DNA of 64,000 nucleotides from Marmoricola sp. Leaf446 (GTDB lineage: Bacteria; Actinomycetota; Actinomycetes; Propionibacteriales; Nocardioidaceae), in NCBI RefSeq assembly GCF_001424755.1, contig NZ_LMRF01000001.1:970328-1034327 (forward strand), in the 5' to 3' direction. The notes under the pieces are model-generated. The model was not told the DNA's origin. It did no database searches and saw only the letters and a list, made by a program, of their open reading frames with translations. A program made the position numbers and the translations under genes. Shown here piece after piece: positions 30,511-39,373 of this stretch (within the stretch, counting starts at the first letter, position 1; the number at the start of each line of letters is the position of its first letter).

Positions 30511-31854
30511 TCAGGTCTCGCGGGTGCGTGGGCTGATGCCGCAGCCCACCACGGCCAGCCCGACGAGCCCGGCCACCAGCGCGGGCAGCGCCACGGTGGG
30601 CACCAGCACGGCCAGCAGCGCCCCGCCGAGGCCGACGAAGACCGCCTGCGACATCTGGTCGGCCAGCTGGACCGAGGAGGAGTGGAAGCCGACCTCCTGC
30701 TGCTCGGAGTGGGCCAGCATCAGGAACGACAGCGACGAGTAGGACAGCCCCATCCCGGCGCCGCTGAGCGCGAGCCCGAGGAACGCCAGCCACGGCACGA
30801 GCCCGAGCGTGACCGGCACCAGCAGCGCGAGGCCGACCGCCACCAGGGCGAACCCGACCCGCAGCAGCGCCGCGCGCGAGAGCGCCGGACGACGCCCCTG
30901 CCAGGCCGAGGCGGCCGACCAGCCCAGCGAGCCCACGATGAGCGGCGCCCCGGCGGCGGTCAGCGACCAGCCGTGCGTGGTGGTGAGGGTCAGGGGCAGG
31001 TAGGCGTTGGCGGTGAAGAACGCGCCGGAGACCAGCCACCGGCCGGCGACCACCGCGCCGATCCCGGCGCCGGCGCGGGGGGTGCCGGTGGGGAAGACGC
31101 GCACCAGCGCCACCCCCAGCACCCCCACCGCGCCCACCACGACCAGGAGCCGGCCGCCGCGGGGGTCCTCCGCGGCCCAGGTCAGCACCGAGACCGCGAC
31201 GGCCGAGACGGCCGCCGCCGTCACCAGGCCGCGCCGGGCCTGCGGGGGGTCGCCCTCGGGCGGGGCCAGGCCCGCCACGGCCGGCAGCACCAGCAGCACC
31301 GCGACGGCCACGAGCGGGACCAGCCCGAGGAAGACCCAGTGCCAGGAGAAGCGGTCGGTCACGAACCCGGCCACCGGCGGACCGATGAGCGACGGCAGCA
31401 CCCAGGAGGCGGACAGCAGCGCGAACACCGCGGGCCGGGCGCGCCGGGTGTAGACGACGGCGATGAGCACGTAGACCCCGACCCCGAGGGCCCCCGCCGC
31501 GAACCCCTGCAGCACGCGTCCCACCAGCAGCGGCGCCATCGTCGGGGACAGCCCCGCCAGCAGCAGGCCCGCGCCGAAGACCAGGGGCCCGACCAGGAGC
31601 GGCAGCCGGGGGCCGTGGGCGTCGCACCAGCGTCCGGTCAGCACGTTGCCGAGCACGGTGCTGGCGATGAACGCCACGAACGGCCAGGCGTAGGTCTCCA
31701 CCGACCCGAGGTCGGCGACCAGCGCGGGCATCGCCGTACCGACGCCCATGGCCTCGAACGCGACCAGGCTGATGGTGAGCACGATGCCGACCGTCACCGC
31801 CCGGTGGGAGGGCCCGAAGAGCTCCTCGCGCACGCTCGGCTCGGTCGTCGTCAC
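30511..31854 (-). CDS. MFS transporter (DHA2-like drug exporter)
   Basis: The 447-residue membrane protein has about twelve to fourteen helices. The N-terminal half shows the MFS motif A region (LTGRWCDAHGPRLPLLVGPLVF near 73) and GRVLQGFAAGALGVGVYVLIAVVY near 110, with the drug-antiporter motif C-like GPPVAGFVTDRFSWHWVFLGLVPL near 158. It probably exports a drug or metabolite; the substrate is unknown. It is transcribed convergently to the P450 and divergently from deoA. It is an insertion in the middle of nucleoside genes with no obvious functional link. Confidence 0.85.
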   Translation of the reverse strand: MTTTEPSVREELFGPSHRAVTVGIVLTISLVAFEAMGVGTAMPALVADLGSVETYAWPFVAFIASTVLGNVLTGRWCDAHGPRLPLLVGPLVFGAGLLLAGLSPTMAPLLVGRVLQGFAAGALGVGVYVLIAVVYTRRARPAVFALLSASWVLPSLIGPPVAGFVTDRFSWHWVFLGLVPLVAVAVLLVLPAVAGLAPPEGDPPQARRGLVTAAAVSAVAVSVLTWAAEDPRGGRLLVVVGAVGVLGVALVRVFPTGTPRAGAGIGAVVAGRWLVSGAFFTANAYLPLTLTTTHGWSLTAAGAPLIVGSLGWSAASAWQGRRPALSRAALLRVGFALVAVGLALLVPVTLGLVPWLAFLGLALSGAGMGLSYSSLSFLMLAHSEQQEVGFHSSSVQLADQMSQAVFVGLGGALLAVLVPTVALPALVAGLVGLAVVGCGISPRTRET

Positions 31855-31943
31855 CGTCCCAGCCTGCCCGCCCGTGCCTGACGTCGCGCACCGGGGGAGC
31901 GCCGGTAGGTTGGTCGGTCCGCAGCACCCCAGGGAGGACCGCC

Positions 31944-33230
31944 ATGGCCCAGCACGACGCCGTCGAGGTCATCGTCGCCAAGCGCGACGGTGGCGAGCTC
32001 AGCGACAGCCAGATCGACTGGGTGGTCGACGCCTACACCCGGGGCGAGGTGGCCGACGAGCAGATGTCCGCGCTCGCGATGGCGATCCTGCTCAACGGCA
32101 TGGACCGCCGCGAGATCTCCCGGTGGACCGCGGCCATGATCGCCAGCGGAGAGCGGATGGACTTCTCCTCGCTGTCGCGGCCCACCGCCGACAAGCACTC
32201 GACCGGTGGCGTGGGCGACAAGATCACGCTGCCGCTGGCGCCGCTGGTCGCGGCCTGCGGCGTGGCCGTGCCGCAGCTCTCCGGCCGCGGTCTGGGCCAC
32301 ACCGGCGGCACCCTCGACAAGCTCGAGGCGATCCCGGGCTGGCAGGCCTCGCTCTCCAACGCCGACATGCTCCGCCAGCTCGAGGACGTCGGCGCCGTGG
32401 TGTGCGCCGCGGGGTCGGGGCTGGCCCCGGCGGACAAGAAGCTCTACGCCCTGCGCGACGTCACCGGCACCGTCGAGGCGATCCCGCTGATCGCGTCCTC
32501 GATCATGAGCAAGAAGATCGCCGAGGGCACCGGCTCGCTGGTGCTCGACGTCAAGGTCGGCACCGGCGCGTTCATGAAGGACCTCGAGCGTGCCCGCGAG
32601 CTCGCCGAGACCATGGTGGCGCTCGGGAAGGACGCCGGCGTCCACACCGTCGCCCTGCTCACCGAGATGTCGGTGCCGCTCGGCCTCACCGCGGGCAACG
32701 CGCTCGAGGTGCGCGAGTCGGTCGAGGTGCTCGAGGGCGGTGGCCCCGCCGACGTCGTCGAGCTCACCCTCGCGCTGGCCCGCGAGATGCTCGCCGGCGC
32801 CGGCCGCGACGACGTCGACCCCGCCGAGGTGCTGGCCTCGGGTGCGGCGCTCGACGCCTGGCGCGCGATGATCGCCGCGCAGGGCGGCGACCCGGCTGCG
32901 CCGCTGCCGACCGCCCGCGAGACCCACGTGGTCACCGCACCGGCCTCGGGCGTGCTCACCCGGCTCGACGCGATGGCCGTCGGCATGGCCGCCTGGCGCC
33001 TCGGTGCCGGCCGCGCCACCCAGGGCGCCGCGGTCCAGGCCGGCGCGGGTGTCGAGTGGCACGCCCGCCCCGGCGACGAGGTCGCCGAGGGACAGCCGTT
33101 GCTCACGCTGCACACCGACGAGCCCGACCGGTTCGAGCGTGCGCTCGCCTCGTTGGAGGGCGGCATCGACGTCTCGCCGGCCGGCACGGCGTACGAGCCC
33201 GGGCCGATCGTGATCGACCGGGTGGGCTGA
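31944..33230 (+). CDS. deoA: Thymidine (pyrimidine-nucleoside) phosphorylase
   Basis: The 428-residue enzyme splits thymidine or deoxyuridine (and possibly uridine) with phosphate, giving the base and deoxyribose-1-phosphate. The family signature SGRGLGHTGGTLDKLEAIPG is at about 113-132; KHSTGGVGDK (near 84) is the phosphate loop and SSIMSKKIAEGT (near 186) the pyrimidine site. The ATG has a GGGAGG ribosome-binding site, with a TAGGTT -10 element about 30 bp upstream. Products feed deoC farther along. Three hairpins follow its stop. Confidence 0.96.
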   Translation: MAQHDAVEVIVAKRDGGELSDSQIDWVVDAYTRGEVADEQMSALAMAILLNGMDRREISRWTAAMIASGERMDFSSLSRPTADKHSTGGVGDKITLPLAPLVAACGVAVPQLSGRGLGHTGGTLDKLEAIPGWQASLSNADMLRQLEDVGAVVCAAGSGLAPADKKLYALRDVTGTVEAIPLIASSIMSKKIAEGTGSLVLDVKVGTGAFMKDLERARELAETMVALGKDAGVHTVALLTEMSVPLGLTAGNALEVRESVEVLEGGGPADVVELTLALAREMLAGAGRDDVDPAEVLASGAALDAWRAMIAAQGGDPAAPLPTARETHVVTAPASGVLTRLDAMAVGMAAWRLGAGRATQGAAVQAGAGVEWHARPGDEVAEGQPLLTLHTDEPDRFERALASLEGGIDVSPAGTAYEPGPIVIDRVG

Positions 33231-33238
33231 GGGTCTTC

Positions 33239-33264
33239 GGTTTCCCAGGCCCGCCTGGGAAACC
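33239..33264 (+). terminator. Hairpin GGTTTCCCAGGC / GCCTGGGAAACC after deoA
   Basis: A perfect 12-bp inverted repeat with a 2-nt centre begins 8 bp after the deoA stop. It is well placed to terminate deoA. The outer 11 bases GGTTTCCCAGG are shared with the outer arms of the 94-bp hairpin at 54551-54644. Confidence 0.65.
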
Positions 33265-33336
33265 GCCCTCGTCCGAACGCACGGTACGCGACACGCCGTA
33301 CGACGGGGTCCGGGTGTTCGGAGAAGGATGACGCCC

Positions 33337-33390
33337 CCGGGACGTCATACGGATCGTGGCTCGGAGCCACCGACTCGTATGACGTCCCGG
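33337..33390. terminator. Two-storey hairpin before the convergent EthD gene
   Basis: Outer arms CCGGGACGTCATACG (33337-33351) and its complement (33376-33390) enclose a second stem GTGGCTC/GAGCCAC (33356-33370). It lies 24 bp from the end of the EthD gene on the other strand and probably terminates it. The 183-bp gap between deoA and the EthD gene thus consists mostly of inverted repeats. Confidence 0.6.
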
Positions 33391-33413
33391 TGCGGGCGGG
33401 CGCCCACGAGCCC

Positions 33414-33728
33414 TCAGACGTACGTCGTGACCTCGCCCGACAGCATCGTGGCGCCGCCGGTGGCGAAGGTGGGGACGTCGGCGACCGCGGCCTTGCCCTC
33501 GGGCCCGCCGAAGCCGGCGGCGAACGCGTCGCGGTCGGCGAAGGTGAGCACCGCGACCAGGTAGTGGTCGGCGGGGGAGCCGTCCGGTCCCGGGTCGGCC
33601 TTGTGGGAGGTGTACGACAGCAGGCCGGGCACCTTCTCGGCGAGCGGCGCGTGCGTGCTCGCGTAGTGCTCGTCGAAGGCGGCGGGGTCGTCAGGGTGTC
33701 CGTACACGACGGTGAGCTGGTAGGTCAT
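33414..33728 (-). CDS. EthD domain protein
   Basis: The 104-residue protein matches the small dimeric alpha+beta barrel EthD family: [43 protein letters not shown], with the H-x-P/L segment typical of the fold, and [21 protein letters not shown] near 67. EthD was named from an ether-degradation locus with a P450, but most members have unknown roles. The ATG at 33728 is chosen because it gives the family N terminus; an upstream in-frame start would add an unlikely Gly/Arg stretch. It lies between two palindromes. Confidence 0.8.
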   Translation of the reverse strand: MTYQLTVVYGHPDDPAAFDEHYASTHAPLAEKVPGLLSYTSHKADPGPDGSPADHYLVAVLTFADRDAFAAGFGGPEGKAAVADVPTFATGGATMLSGEVTTYV

Positions 33729-33773
33729 GGACCCACCTTCACCCCTGCCCCCCGACGGCACAAGGCGCTCGCG

Positions 33774-33838
33774 GGGTAGTCCGAGACGAAGAGCACCGTA
33801 CGACGAGCCGCGACGGTGCTTTTCGTCTCGGACTACCC
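33774..33838. terminator. Long palindrome, copy 2 of the dispersed 65-bp element
   Basis: Arms 33774-33798 and 33814-33838 are 25 nt with one G-U-type mismatch. The right arm is identical to that at 4806-4830. The 15-nt loop differs from copy 1. It lies just downstream of the MaoC gene (minus strand, ends 33859) and upstream of the EthD gene, so it probably terminates the MaoC transcript. Confidence 0.7.
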
Positions 33839-33858
33839 GGTGGTCCGGGGTCGCTCGG

Positions 33859-34311
33859 TCAGCCGAGCAGCAGCACGACGGTCTCGGCGACGCAGGCGGG
33901 CTTGTCCTGGTCCTCGATCTCGACGACGTACTTCAAGGTGAGCTGGCGGCCGGCGGAGACCTCGGTGATGGAGCCGATGCTCGCGACCAGGCGCACCCGG
34001 GAGCCGACGAGGACCGGGTGGGGGAAGCGGACCTTGTTGACGCCGTAGTTGAGCTTGGCGCCGGAGGTCTGCAGGTCGATCACCTGGGCGCTGAGCCAGG
34101 GGATGAGCGAGAGCGTGAGGTAGCCGTGGGCGATGGTGCCGCCGAACGGTCCCTCCTTCGCCTTCTCGACGTCCACGTGGATCCACTGGTGGTCGCCGGT
34201 CGCGTCGGCGAACTGGTCGACGCGCTCCTGGGTGATCTCCACCCACTCGGTGGTGCCCACCTCCTCGCCGGTGGCGGACTCGATCTCCTCGAAGGTGCTG
34301 AAGGTGCGCAT
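33859..34311 (-). CDS. MaoC family dehydratase (hot-dog fold)
   Basis: The 150-residue protein has the MaoC/R-hydratase motif: [46 protein letters not shown] at about 26-70, with the catalytic Asp and His (D..H of the hydratase 2 motif). It is predicted to hydrate enoyl-CoA in fatty-acid metabolism, though the single-domain form is used in many pathways. The ATG is preceded by GGGAG 8 nt upstream. The gene is divergent from add with 66 bp between. Confidence 0.86.
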   Translation of the reverse strand: MRTFSTFEEIESATGEEVGTTEWVEITQERVDQFADATGDHQWIHVDVEKAKEGPFGGTIAHGYLTLSLIPWLSAQVIDLQTSGAKLNYGVNKVRFPHPVLVGSRVRLVASIGSITEVSAGRQLTLKYVVEIEDQDKPACVAETVVLLLG

Positions 34312-34377
34312 GCAGGTGGCTCCCGTTCGGCGTCGACCCGTCCCGAGCCTCGCCCGACGACGGTGTTGGATGGCGGC

Positions 34378-35475
34378 ATGGCCGAACCTACCGCCCTCAC
34401 CACCGCGCAGATTCGGTCCGTCCCGAAGGTCCTGCTGCACGACCACCTCGACGGCGGTCTGCGGCCGGCCACGATCGTCGAGCTCGCCGACGAGGTGGGC
34501 CACGCCCTGCCCGCCGCCGACGCCGCGTCGCTGGGTCGCTGGTTCACCGAGTCGGCCGACAGCGGGTCGCTCCCGCGCTACCTCGAGACCTTCGACCACA
34601 CCGTCGCGGTGATGCAGCGCGCCGACCACCTGCGCCGCGTCGCCCGGGAGTGCGTCGAGGACCTCGCCGCGGACGGCGTGGTGTACGCCGAGGTGCGCTA
34701 CGCCCCCGAGCAGCACCTCGCCGCCGGGCTGACCCTCGACGAGGTGGTGCGCGCGGTGCAGGACGGCATCGACGAGGGCACGACGGCGGTCGCGGCCGGC
34801 GGCGGCCGGGCGATCGTCGTACGCCAGCTGCTGACCGCCATGCGGCACGCGGCCCGCTCACGCGAGATCGCCGAGCTGGCCGTCGCCCACCGCGACGTCG
34901 GCGTGGTGGGGTTCGACATCGCGGGAGCCGAGGCGGGCTACCCGCCCACCCGCCACCTCGACGCCTTCGAGCACATGAAGCGCAGCAACGCCCACTTCAC
35001 GATCCACGCCGGCGAGGCGTTCGGGCTGCCCTCGATCTGGGAGGCGTTGCAGTGGTGCGGGGCCGACCGGCTGGGCCACGGCGTGCGCCTGATCGACGAC
35101 ATCGAGGTGCTCGACGACGGCGAGGTCCGGCTGGGCCGGCTGGCCTCCTACGTCCGCGACCGCCGGGTGCCGCTCGAGCTGTGCCCGCACTCCAACGTGC
35201 AGACCGGTGCCGCCGCCTCGATCGCGGAGCACCCGATCGGGCTGCTGGCCCGGCTGAAGTTCCGCGTCACGGTCAACACCGACAACCGGCTGATGAGCGG
35301 CACCTCGATGACCCGCGAGATGCAGGCGCTGGTCGAGGCCTTCGGGTGGGGGCTGGAGGACCTGCGCTGGGTGACGGTCAACGCCATGAAGTCGGCCTTC
35401 GTCCACTTCGACCAGCGGCTCGCGATCATCGAGGACGTCGTCAAGCCGGCGTACGCCGAGGCGCTGCGCGACTGA
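34378..35475 (+). CDS. add: Adenosine deaminase
   Basis: The 365-residue zinc enzyme deaminates adenosine and deoxyadenosine to inosine nucleosides. Motifs: H21-D-H23-LDG zinc ligands, [12 protein letters not shown] near 178, [11 protein letters not shown] (His and catalytic Glu) near 205, CPHSNVQTG and [14 protein letters not shown] near 300, where the actinobacterial form has NTDNR rather than NTDDP. The ATG gives the canonical start and lies 66 bp from the divergent MaoC gene. It complements the nucleoside transporter, cdd and deoA in this region. Confidence 0.95.
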   Translation: MAEPTALTTAQIRSVPKVLLHDHLDGGLRPATIVELADEVGHALPAADAASLGRWFTESADSGSLPRYLETFDHTVAVMQRADHLRRVARECVEDLAADGVVYAEVRYAPEQHLAAGLTLDEVVRAVQDGIDEGTTAVAAGGGRAIVVRQLLTAMRHAARSREIAELAVAHRDVGVVGFDIAGAEAGYPPTRHLDAFEHMKRSNAHFTIHAGEAFGLPSIWEALQWCGADRLGHGVRLIDDIEVLDDGEVRLGRLASYVRDRRVPLELCPHSNVQTGAAASIAEHPIGLLARLKFRVTVNTDNRLMSGTSMTREMQALVEAFGWGLEDLRWVTVNAMKSAFVHFDQRLAIIEDVVKPAYAEALRD

Positions 35476-35699
35476 CCCACCCGGGCCGCAACACGCCCGT
35501 GGCGACCATCCGACATCGGGCCGATCGGGCGCGACAACGGGGCCCCCGGTCGGAGAGGGTGAGGGCCGTGCCGTGCTGCGGTCCCGGTGTCCCGGGCGCT
35601 GCGCGGACGCGCGGTGGGACGGCGACCGGGGGGATCGCCGTCTCGTCGCGCGGGCGGGAAAGGTGCTGCCCACGTGCTGATTCTGCGAACATGCCCTGC
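35476..35699. other. 224-bp gap with no recognised feature
   Basis: The stretch between add and the LuxR-type gene is GC-rich. I see no hairpin longer than a few base pairs, no repeat unit and no convincing small gene. It probably holds the LuxR-gene promoter near its right end, where the composition becomes less GC-rich. Confidence 0.5.
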
Positions 35700-36473
35700 A
35701 TGGACGTCATCGACCACGGTCACGTTCTCGGGGAGACGCCTGACATCCGTCGGTTGCGCGAGCAGTCCGACGAGGTCGAGCGTCTCGTGGGGGACCTGGC
35801 CGCAAGCAAGGCCCGGGGGGGTGACGAGGTGCGGCCGGTGGTCGGCCTCGGCGCCCTGGTCGGCGAGCTGAAGCGGCTCGAGCCGACGGCGACCCGTGTG
35901 TCCCGGGTGCTGCAGCCCGACTACTCCTACGACCCCGAGGACCCGGGCGTCGAGCTGGTGCAGCGCGCGGAGGCCCGCGGGGTGGAGCAGCGGCTGATCA
36001 CCTCGCCGCACTCGCTGCGCACCCACCCGCTGCTGAGCTCGATCTTCCCGCGGGTGCTGAGCGGCCCGGTCTTCCTCCGCGCCATGGTCATCGACGAGAC
36101 GGCGGCGCTGATCGGCGGCCGGCCCGACGCGTTCGGCAACCGGGTCTCGTGGAGCACCCGCTCGCCCCAGGTGATCGCCGCGGTGCTCGACGTGTGGCAC
36201 GCCACGGTCAAGCTGTGCCGGCCGGCGCTGGCGCCGGGGGAGCAGCCCCCGTTGACGCGGCGTCAGCTCGACGTCGCCCGGCTGCTGTGCATCGGCGAGA
36301 AGGACAAGTCGATCGCCCGGCTGCTCGACCTGTCGGCCCGCACGGTCGAGCGCGAGGTCAGCGCGATCCTGCGCGCGCTGCAGGCCACCAGCCGCACGGA
36401 GGCGGTGCTGCTGATGCGCGGCCGGGGCGTCAACGGCGGCTGGGCGGAGACGACGGACCCGGTCGGTCCCTGA
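35700..36473 (+). CDS. LuxR-type transcriptional regulator
   Basis: The 257-residue protein ends in a LuxR-type helix-turn-helix (about 183-245: PPLTRRQLDVARLLCIGEKDKSIARLLDLSARTVEREVSAILRALQATSRTEAVLLM). The N-terminal part (about 30-170) resembles the TrmB/phospholipase-D-like sensor segment of other actinobacterial stand-alone LuxR proteins (VLQPDYSYDPEDPGVELVQRAEARGVEQRLITSP). It has no receiver domain. ATG at 35700 is used; ATG at 35691 would add three residues. Its 3' end overlaps the convergent kinase gene by 44 bp. Targets are unknown. Confidence 0.82.
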   Translation: MDVIDHGHVLGETPDIRRLREQSDEVERLVGDLAASKARGGDEVRPVVGLGALVGELKRLEPTATRVSRVLQPDYSYDPEDPGVELVQRAEARGVEQRLITSPHSLRTHPLLSSIFPRVLSGPVFLRAMVIDETAALIGGRPDAFGNRVSWSTRSPQVIAAVLDVWHATVKLCRPALAPGEQPPLTRRQLDVARLLCIGEKDKSIARLLDLSARTVEREVSAILRALQATSRTEAVLLMRGRGVNGGWAETTDPVGP

Positions 36474-37074
36474 GCCGGCCGATCGCGAGCCGAGCCTCCT
36501 CGGGGCGGCACACCTCGCAGCCGAGCCGGCGCGCGTGCGACACCACCTCGCGCTGGGCGCGGAGCAGGTGCAGCCCTCGCCGCAGCAGCACCCACGGCGG
36601 CTTGCGGCGCTCGCTCAGGTCGCGGGAGAGACGTCGGGCGAAGGTGAGGGCCGGGTGCTGCGTCACGCAGTACGCCGCGGCGAGCAGCCCGCGACGCCGG
36701 CACTCCGCGACCACCTCCTGCGCGAAGATCCCCTCGGCCACGACCAGCGGGGCACCGGCCAGCTCGACGACGCGGTGGCCGGTGCGGGCGTTGGCCGCGA
36801 TCTCGTAGACCGGCGCGTCGACGGAGCCGGTGCGGCACAGCTCCTCGAGGGCCTGGACCGCGGCGTCGTGGTTCCACGAGGCGGGGGCGTCCCAGTCCAC
36901 GACGGGGTCACCACCGGCGAGGTCGAGCACCGGCAGCGTCGGGTCGTCGCCGTCCTTGTAGAAGTCGTCGAGCCGCAGCACCGGCAGCCCGAGCCGCTCG
37001 GCGAGCCGCGACTTGCCCGAGCCCGAGGGGCCGGCGAGGACGACGACGCGGGCGAGCAGCGGGGAGTCGGGCAC
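36430..37074 (-). CDS. Uridine kinase-like P-loop kinase
   Basis: The 214-residue P-loop protein has Walker A AGPSGSGKSRL (near 14), LRLDDFYKDGDDPTLP near 33 and DWDAPASWNHDAAVQAL near 59, the uridine-kinase/phosphoribulokinase pattern, and a REDL-like RLSRDLSERRKPP lid region near 148. The role is probably phosphorylation of uridine or cytidine to nucleotide. It sits just downstream of the ALDH-deoC genes in the same orientation, 1 bp apart from the ALDH-like stop. Its 3' end overlaps the LuxR gene. Confidence 0.8.
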   Translation of the reverse strand: MPDSPLLARVVVLAGPSGSGKSRLAERLGLPVLRLDDFYKDGDDPTLPVLDLAGGDPVVDWDAPASWNHDAAVQALEELCRTGSVDAPVYEIAANARTGHRVVELAGAPLVVAEGIFAQEVVAECRRRGLLAAAYCVTQHPALTFARRLSRDLSERRKPPWVLLRRGLHLLRAQREVVSHARRLGCEVCRPEEARLAIGRLRDRPGPSSPPSRR

Positions 37075-37932
37075 TCAGAGGCCCATCGGGTGCCAGACCG
37101 TCTTGGTCTCCAGGAAGTCGGTCATCCGGTCCAGGCCCGGGGTGGCCAGCCAGTCCTCCGCGGCCGGGCGGCGGACGCGCTTGAGGTTGTCGGCGGCCGC
37201 GATCTCCAGGTTGCGGGCGGCCTCGGGGTCCTCGACGCCGGTGAGATCGATGGCGTCGACGTCCATGTGGGAGGCCAGCCACGGCGCGATCTCGTCCTGC
37301 GGCCCGGTGAGCACGTTGACGACGCCGGCCGGCACGTCGGAGGTCGCCATCACCTCGCCCAGCGTGATCGCGGTGAGCGGGTGCGGCTGGCTCGCGACCA
37401 CGACGCAGGTGTTGCCGGTCGCGATCACCGGGGCGACCACGCTGACCAGTCCGAGCAGCGGCCCGGCGGGGGCGAGCACGGCCACGACGCCGGTCGGCTC
37501 GGGCGCGGAGTGGTTGAGGTAGGGCCCGGACACCGGGTTGGCGCCCCCGACCACCTGGGCGAGCTTGTCCGACCACCCGGCGTACCAGACGAGCCGGTCG
37601 ATCGCCGCGTCCACGTAGGTGCGCGCCCGCGAGGCGGTGATCCCCTCGGCGGTCCGCAGCTCGGCCTCGAACTGGTCGCGGCGGCTCTCCAGCACCTCGG
37701 CGACGCGGTAGACGACCTGCCCCCGGTTGTACGCCGTGCGGCCGGACCAGCCGTCGAAGGCCTTGCGGGCGGCGACGACCGCGTCGCGGGCGTCCTTGCG
37801 CGAGGCCCGGGACGCGTGGGCCCAGAACCGGCCCTTGGCGTCCTCGACGGCGTAGGAGCGCCCCGACTCCGAGCGGGGGAAGGCCCCGCCGAGGTAGAGC
37901 TTGTAGGTCTTGCGTACGTCGGCGCGCGTCAT
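37075..37932 (-). CDS. Truncated aldehyde dehydrogenase-family protein lacking catalytic residues
   Basis: The 285-residue protein aligns with the N-terminal coenzyme domain of ALDH (KTYKLYLGGAFPRSESGRSYAVEDAKG; then PTGVVAVLAPAGPLLGLVSVVAPVIATGNTCVVVASQPHPLTA). It then diverges: the ELGGK segment with the catalytic Glu is missing (AIDLTGVEDPEAARNLEIAAAD instead), and the catalytic-Cys domain is absent. The reading frame is intact, so this looks like a stable pseudoenzyme rather than a fresh pseudogene. The ATG overlaps the stop of the full ALDH by 4 nt. It may regulate or scaffold that enzyme (inference). Confidence 0.8.
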   Translation of the reverse strand: MTRADVRKTYKLYLGGAFPRSESGRSYAVEDAKGRFWAHASRASRKDARDAVVAARKAFDGWSGRTAYNRGQVVYRVAEVLESRRDQFEAELRTAEGITASRARTYVDAAIDRLVWYAGWSDKLAQVVGGANPVSGPYLNHSAPEPTGVVAVLAPAGPLLGLVSVVAPVIATGNTCVVVASQPHPLTAITLGEVMATSDVPAGVVNVLTGPQDEIAPWLASHMDVDAIDLTGVEDPEAARNLEIAAADNLKRVRRPAAEDWLATPGLDRMTDFLETKTVWHPMGL

Positions 37933-39371
37933 CGCTCGCTGCCCTTCAGGTAGGGGGCCAGGCCGTGCCGGCCGCCCTCGCGGCCGTAGCCCGACTCCTG
38001 GTAGCCGCCGAACGGGCTGGCCGGGTCGAACTTGTTGAACGTGTTGGACCACACCACGCCGGCGCGCAGCCGGGCCGCGGTCCACAGGATGCGCGAGCCC
38101 TTGTCGGACCAGACGCCGGCCGAGAGGCCGTACGGCGTGTTGTTGGCCTTGGCGACCGCCTCCTGCGGCGTCCGGAAGGTCAGCACCGACAGCACCGGCC
38201 CGAAGATCTCCTCGCGGGCGATCCGGTGGGCCTGGCTGACCCCGGTGAACAGCGTCGGGGCGAACCAGCTGCCCTTGGTGGGCAGCTCGCACGGCGCCGA
38301 CCAGCGCTCCGCGCCCTCGGCCTCGCCGACGCCGACCAGCTCCTGGATGCGACCGAGCTGCTCGGGGGAGTTGATCGCGCCGACGTCGGTGTTCTTGTCG
38401 AGCGGGTCGCCGACCCGCAGGGTGGCCATCCGGCGCTTGAGCCGCTCGAGGACCTCCTCGGCCACCGACTCCTGGACGAGCAGCCGCGAGCCGGCGCAGC
38501 AGACGTGGCCCTGGTTGAAGAAGATGCCGTCGACGATGCCCTCGACGGCCTGGTCGACCGGGGCGTCGTCGTAGACGATGTTGGCGGCCTTGCCGCCGAG
38601 CTCGAGCGTCACCTTCTTGGTGGTCCCGGCGACGCTGCGCGCGATCGCCTTGCCGACCTCGGTCGAGCCGGTGAAGGCCACCTTGTCGACGTCGTCGTGC
38701 GAGACCACCGCGTGGCCGGTCGCGCCGGCGCCGGTCACGATGTTGACCACGCCCGGGGGCAGGTCGGCCTGCTGGCAGATCTCGGCGAACAGCAGCGCGG
38801 TCAGCGGCGTGGTCTCGGCGGGCTTGAGCACGACCGTGTTGCCGGCGGCCAGCGCGGGTGCGACCTTCCAGGCCAGCATCAGGAACGGGAAGTTCCACGG
38901 GATCACCTGGCCGGCGACGCCGAGGGACTCCGGACGGGTGCCGAGGCCGGCGTGCTCGAGCTTGTCGGCCCAGCCGGCGTAGTAGAAGAAGTGCGCGGCG
39001 GCCGTCGGCACGTCGACGTCGCGCGCCTCCTTGATCGGCTTGCCGTTGTCGAGGGTCTCCAGCACCGCGATCTCGCGGGCCCGCTCCTGCACCAGCCGGG
39101 CGATCCGGAAGAGGTACTTGCCGCGCTCGCTGCCGCTCATCCGCGACCACACCCGGGTGTGCGCCCGCCGGGCGGCCTTGACCGCGTCGTCGACGTCGCG
39201 CTCGTCGGCCTCGGCGACCTCGGCGAGCACCTCCTCGGTGGCGGGGTCGGTGGTCTTGAACGGCGTGCCGCGTCCGTCGACGAACTCGCCGTTCACGAAC
39301 AGGCCGTACGACGCCCGCAGCGTCACCGCCGACCGCGACTCGGGGGCGGGGGCGTACTCGAAGGTGGCCAT
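37929..39371 (-). CDS. Aldehyde dehydrogenase
   Basis: The 480-residue NAD(P)-dependent aldehyde dehydrogenase shows IPWNFPFLMLAWKVAPALAAGNTVVLKPAE near 154, the catalytic Glu in TLELGGKAANIVYDD near 254 and the catalytic Cys in FFNQGHVCCAGSRL near 285. It lies 2 bp after deoC and is coupled to the inactive paralogue, so a likely substrate is acetaldehyde released by DeoC from deoxyribose-5-phosphate (inference from context). The C-terminal region SPFGGYQESGYGREGGRHGL is standard. Confidence 0.93.
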   Translation of the reverse strand: MATFEYAPAPESRSAVTLRASYGLFVNGEFVDGRGTPFKTTDPATEEVLAEVAEADERDVDDAVKAARRAHTRVWSRMSGSERGKYLFRIARLVQERAREIAVLETLDNGKPIKEARDVDVPTAAAHFFYYAGWADKLEHAGLGTRPESLGVAGQVIPWNFPFLMLAWKVAPALAAGNTVVLKPAETTPLTALLFAEICQQADLPPGVVNIVTGAGATGHAVVSHDDVDKVAFTGSTEVGKAIARSVAGTTKKVTLELGGKAANIVYDDAPVDQAVEGIVDGIFFNQGHVCCAGSRLLVQESVAEEVLERLKRRMATLRVGDPLDKNTDVGAINSPEQLGRIQELVGVGEAEGAERWSAPCELPTKGSWFAPTLFTGVSQAHRIAREEIFGPVLSVLTFRTPQEAVAKANNTPYGLSAGVWSDKGSRILWTAARLRAGVVWSNTFNKFDPASPFGGYQESGYGREGGRHGLAPYLKGSER

Positions 39372-39373
39372 CG

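Noticed and set aside
37075..37932. Calling the short ALDH a pseudogene
   Set aside because: The frame is intact, starts with a clean ATGA overlap and has normal codon use, so a retained pseudoenzyme is more likely.
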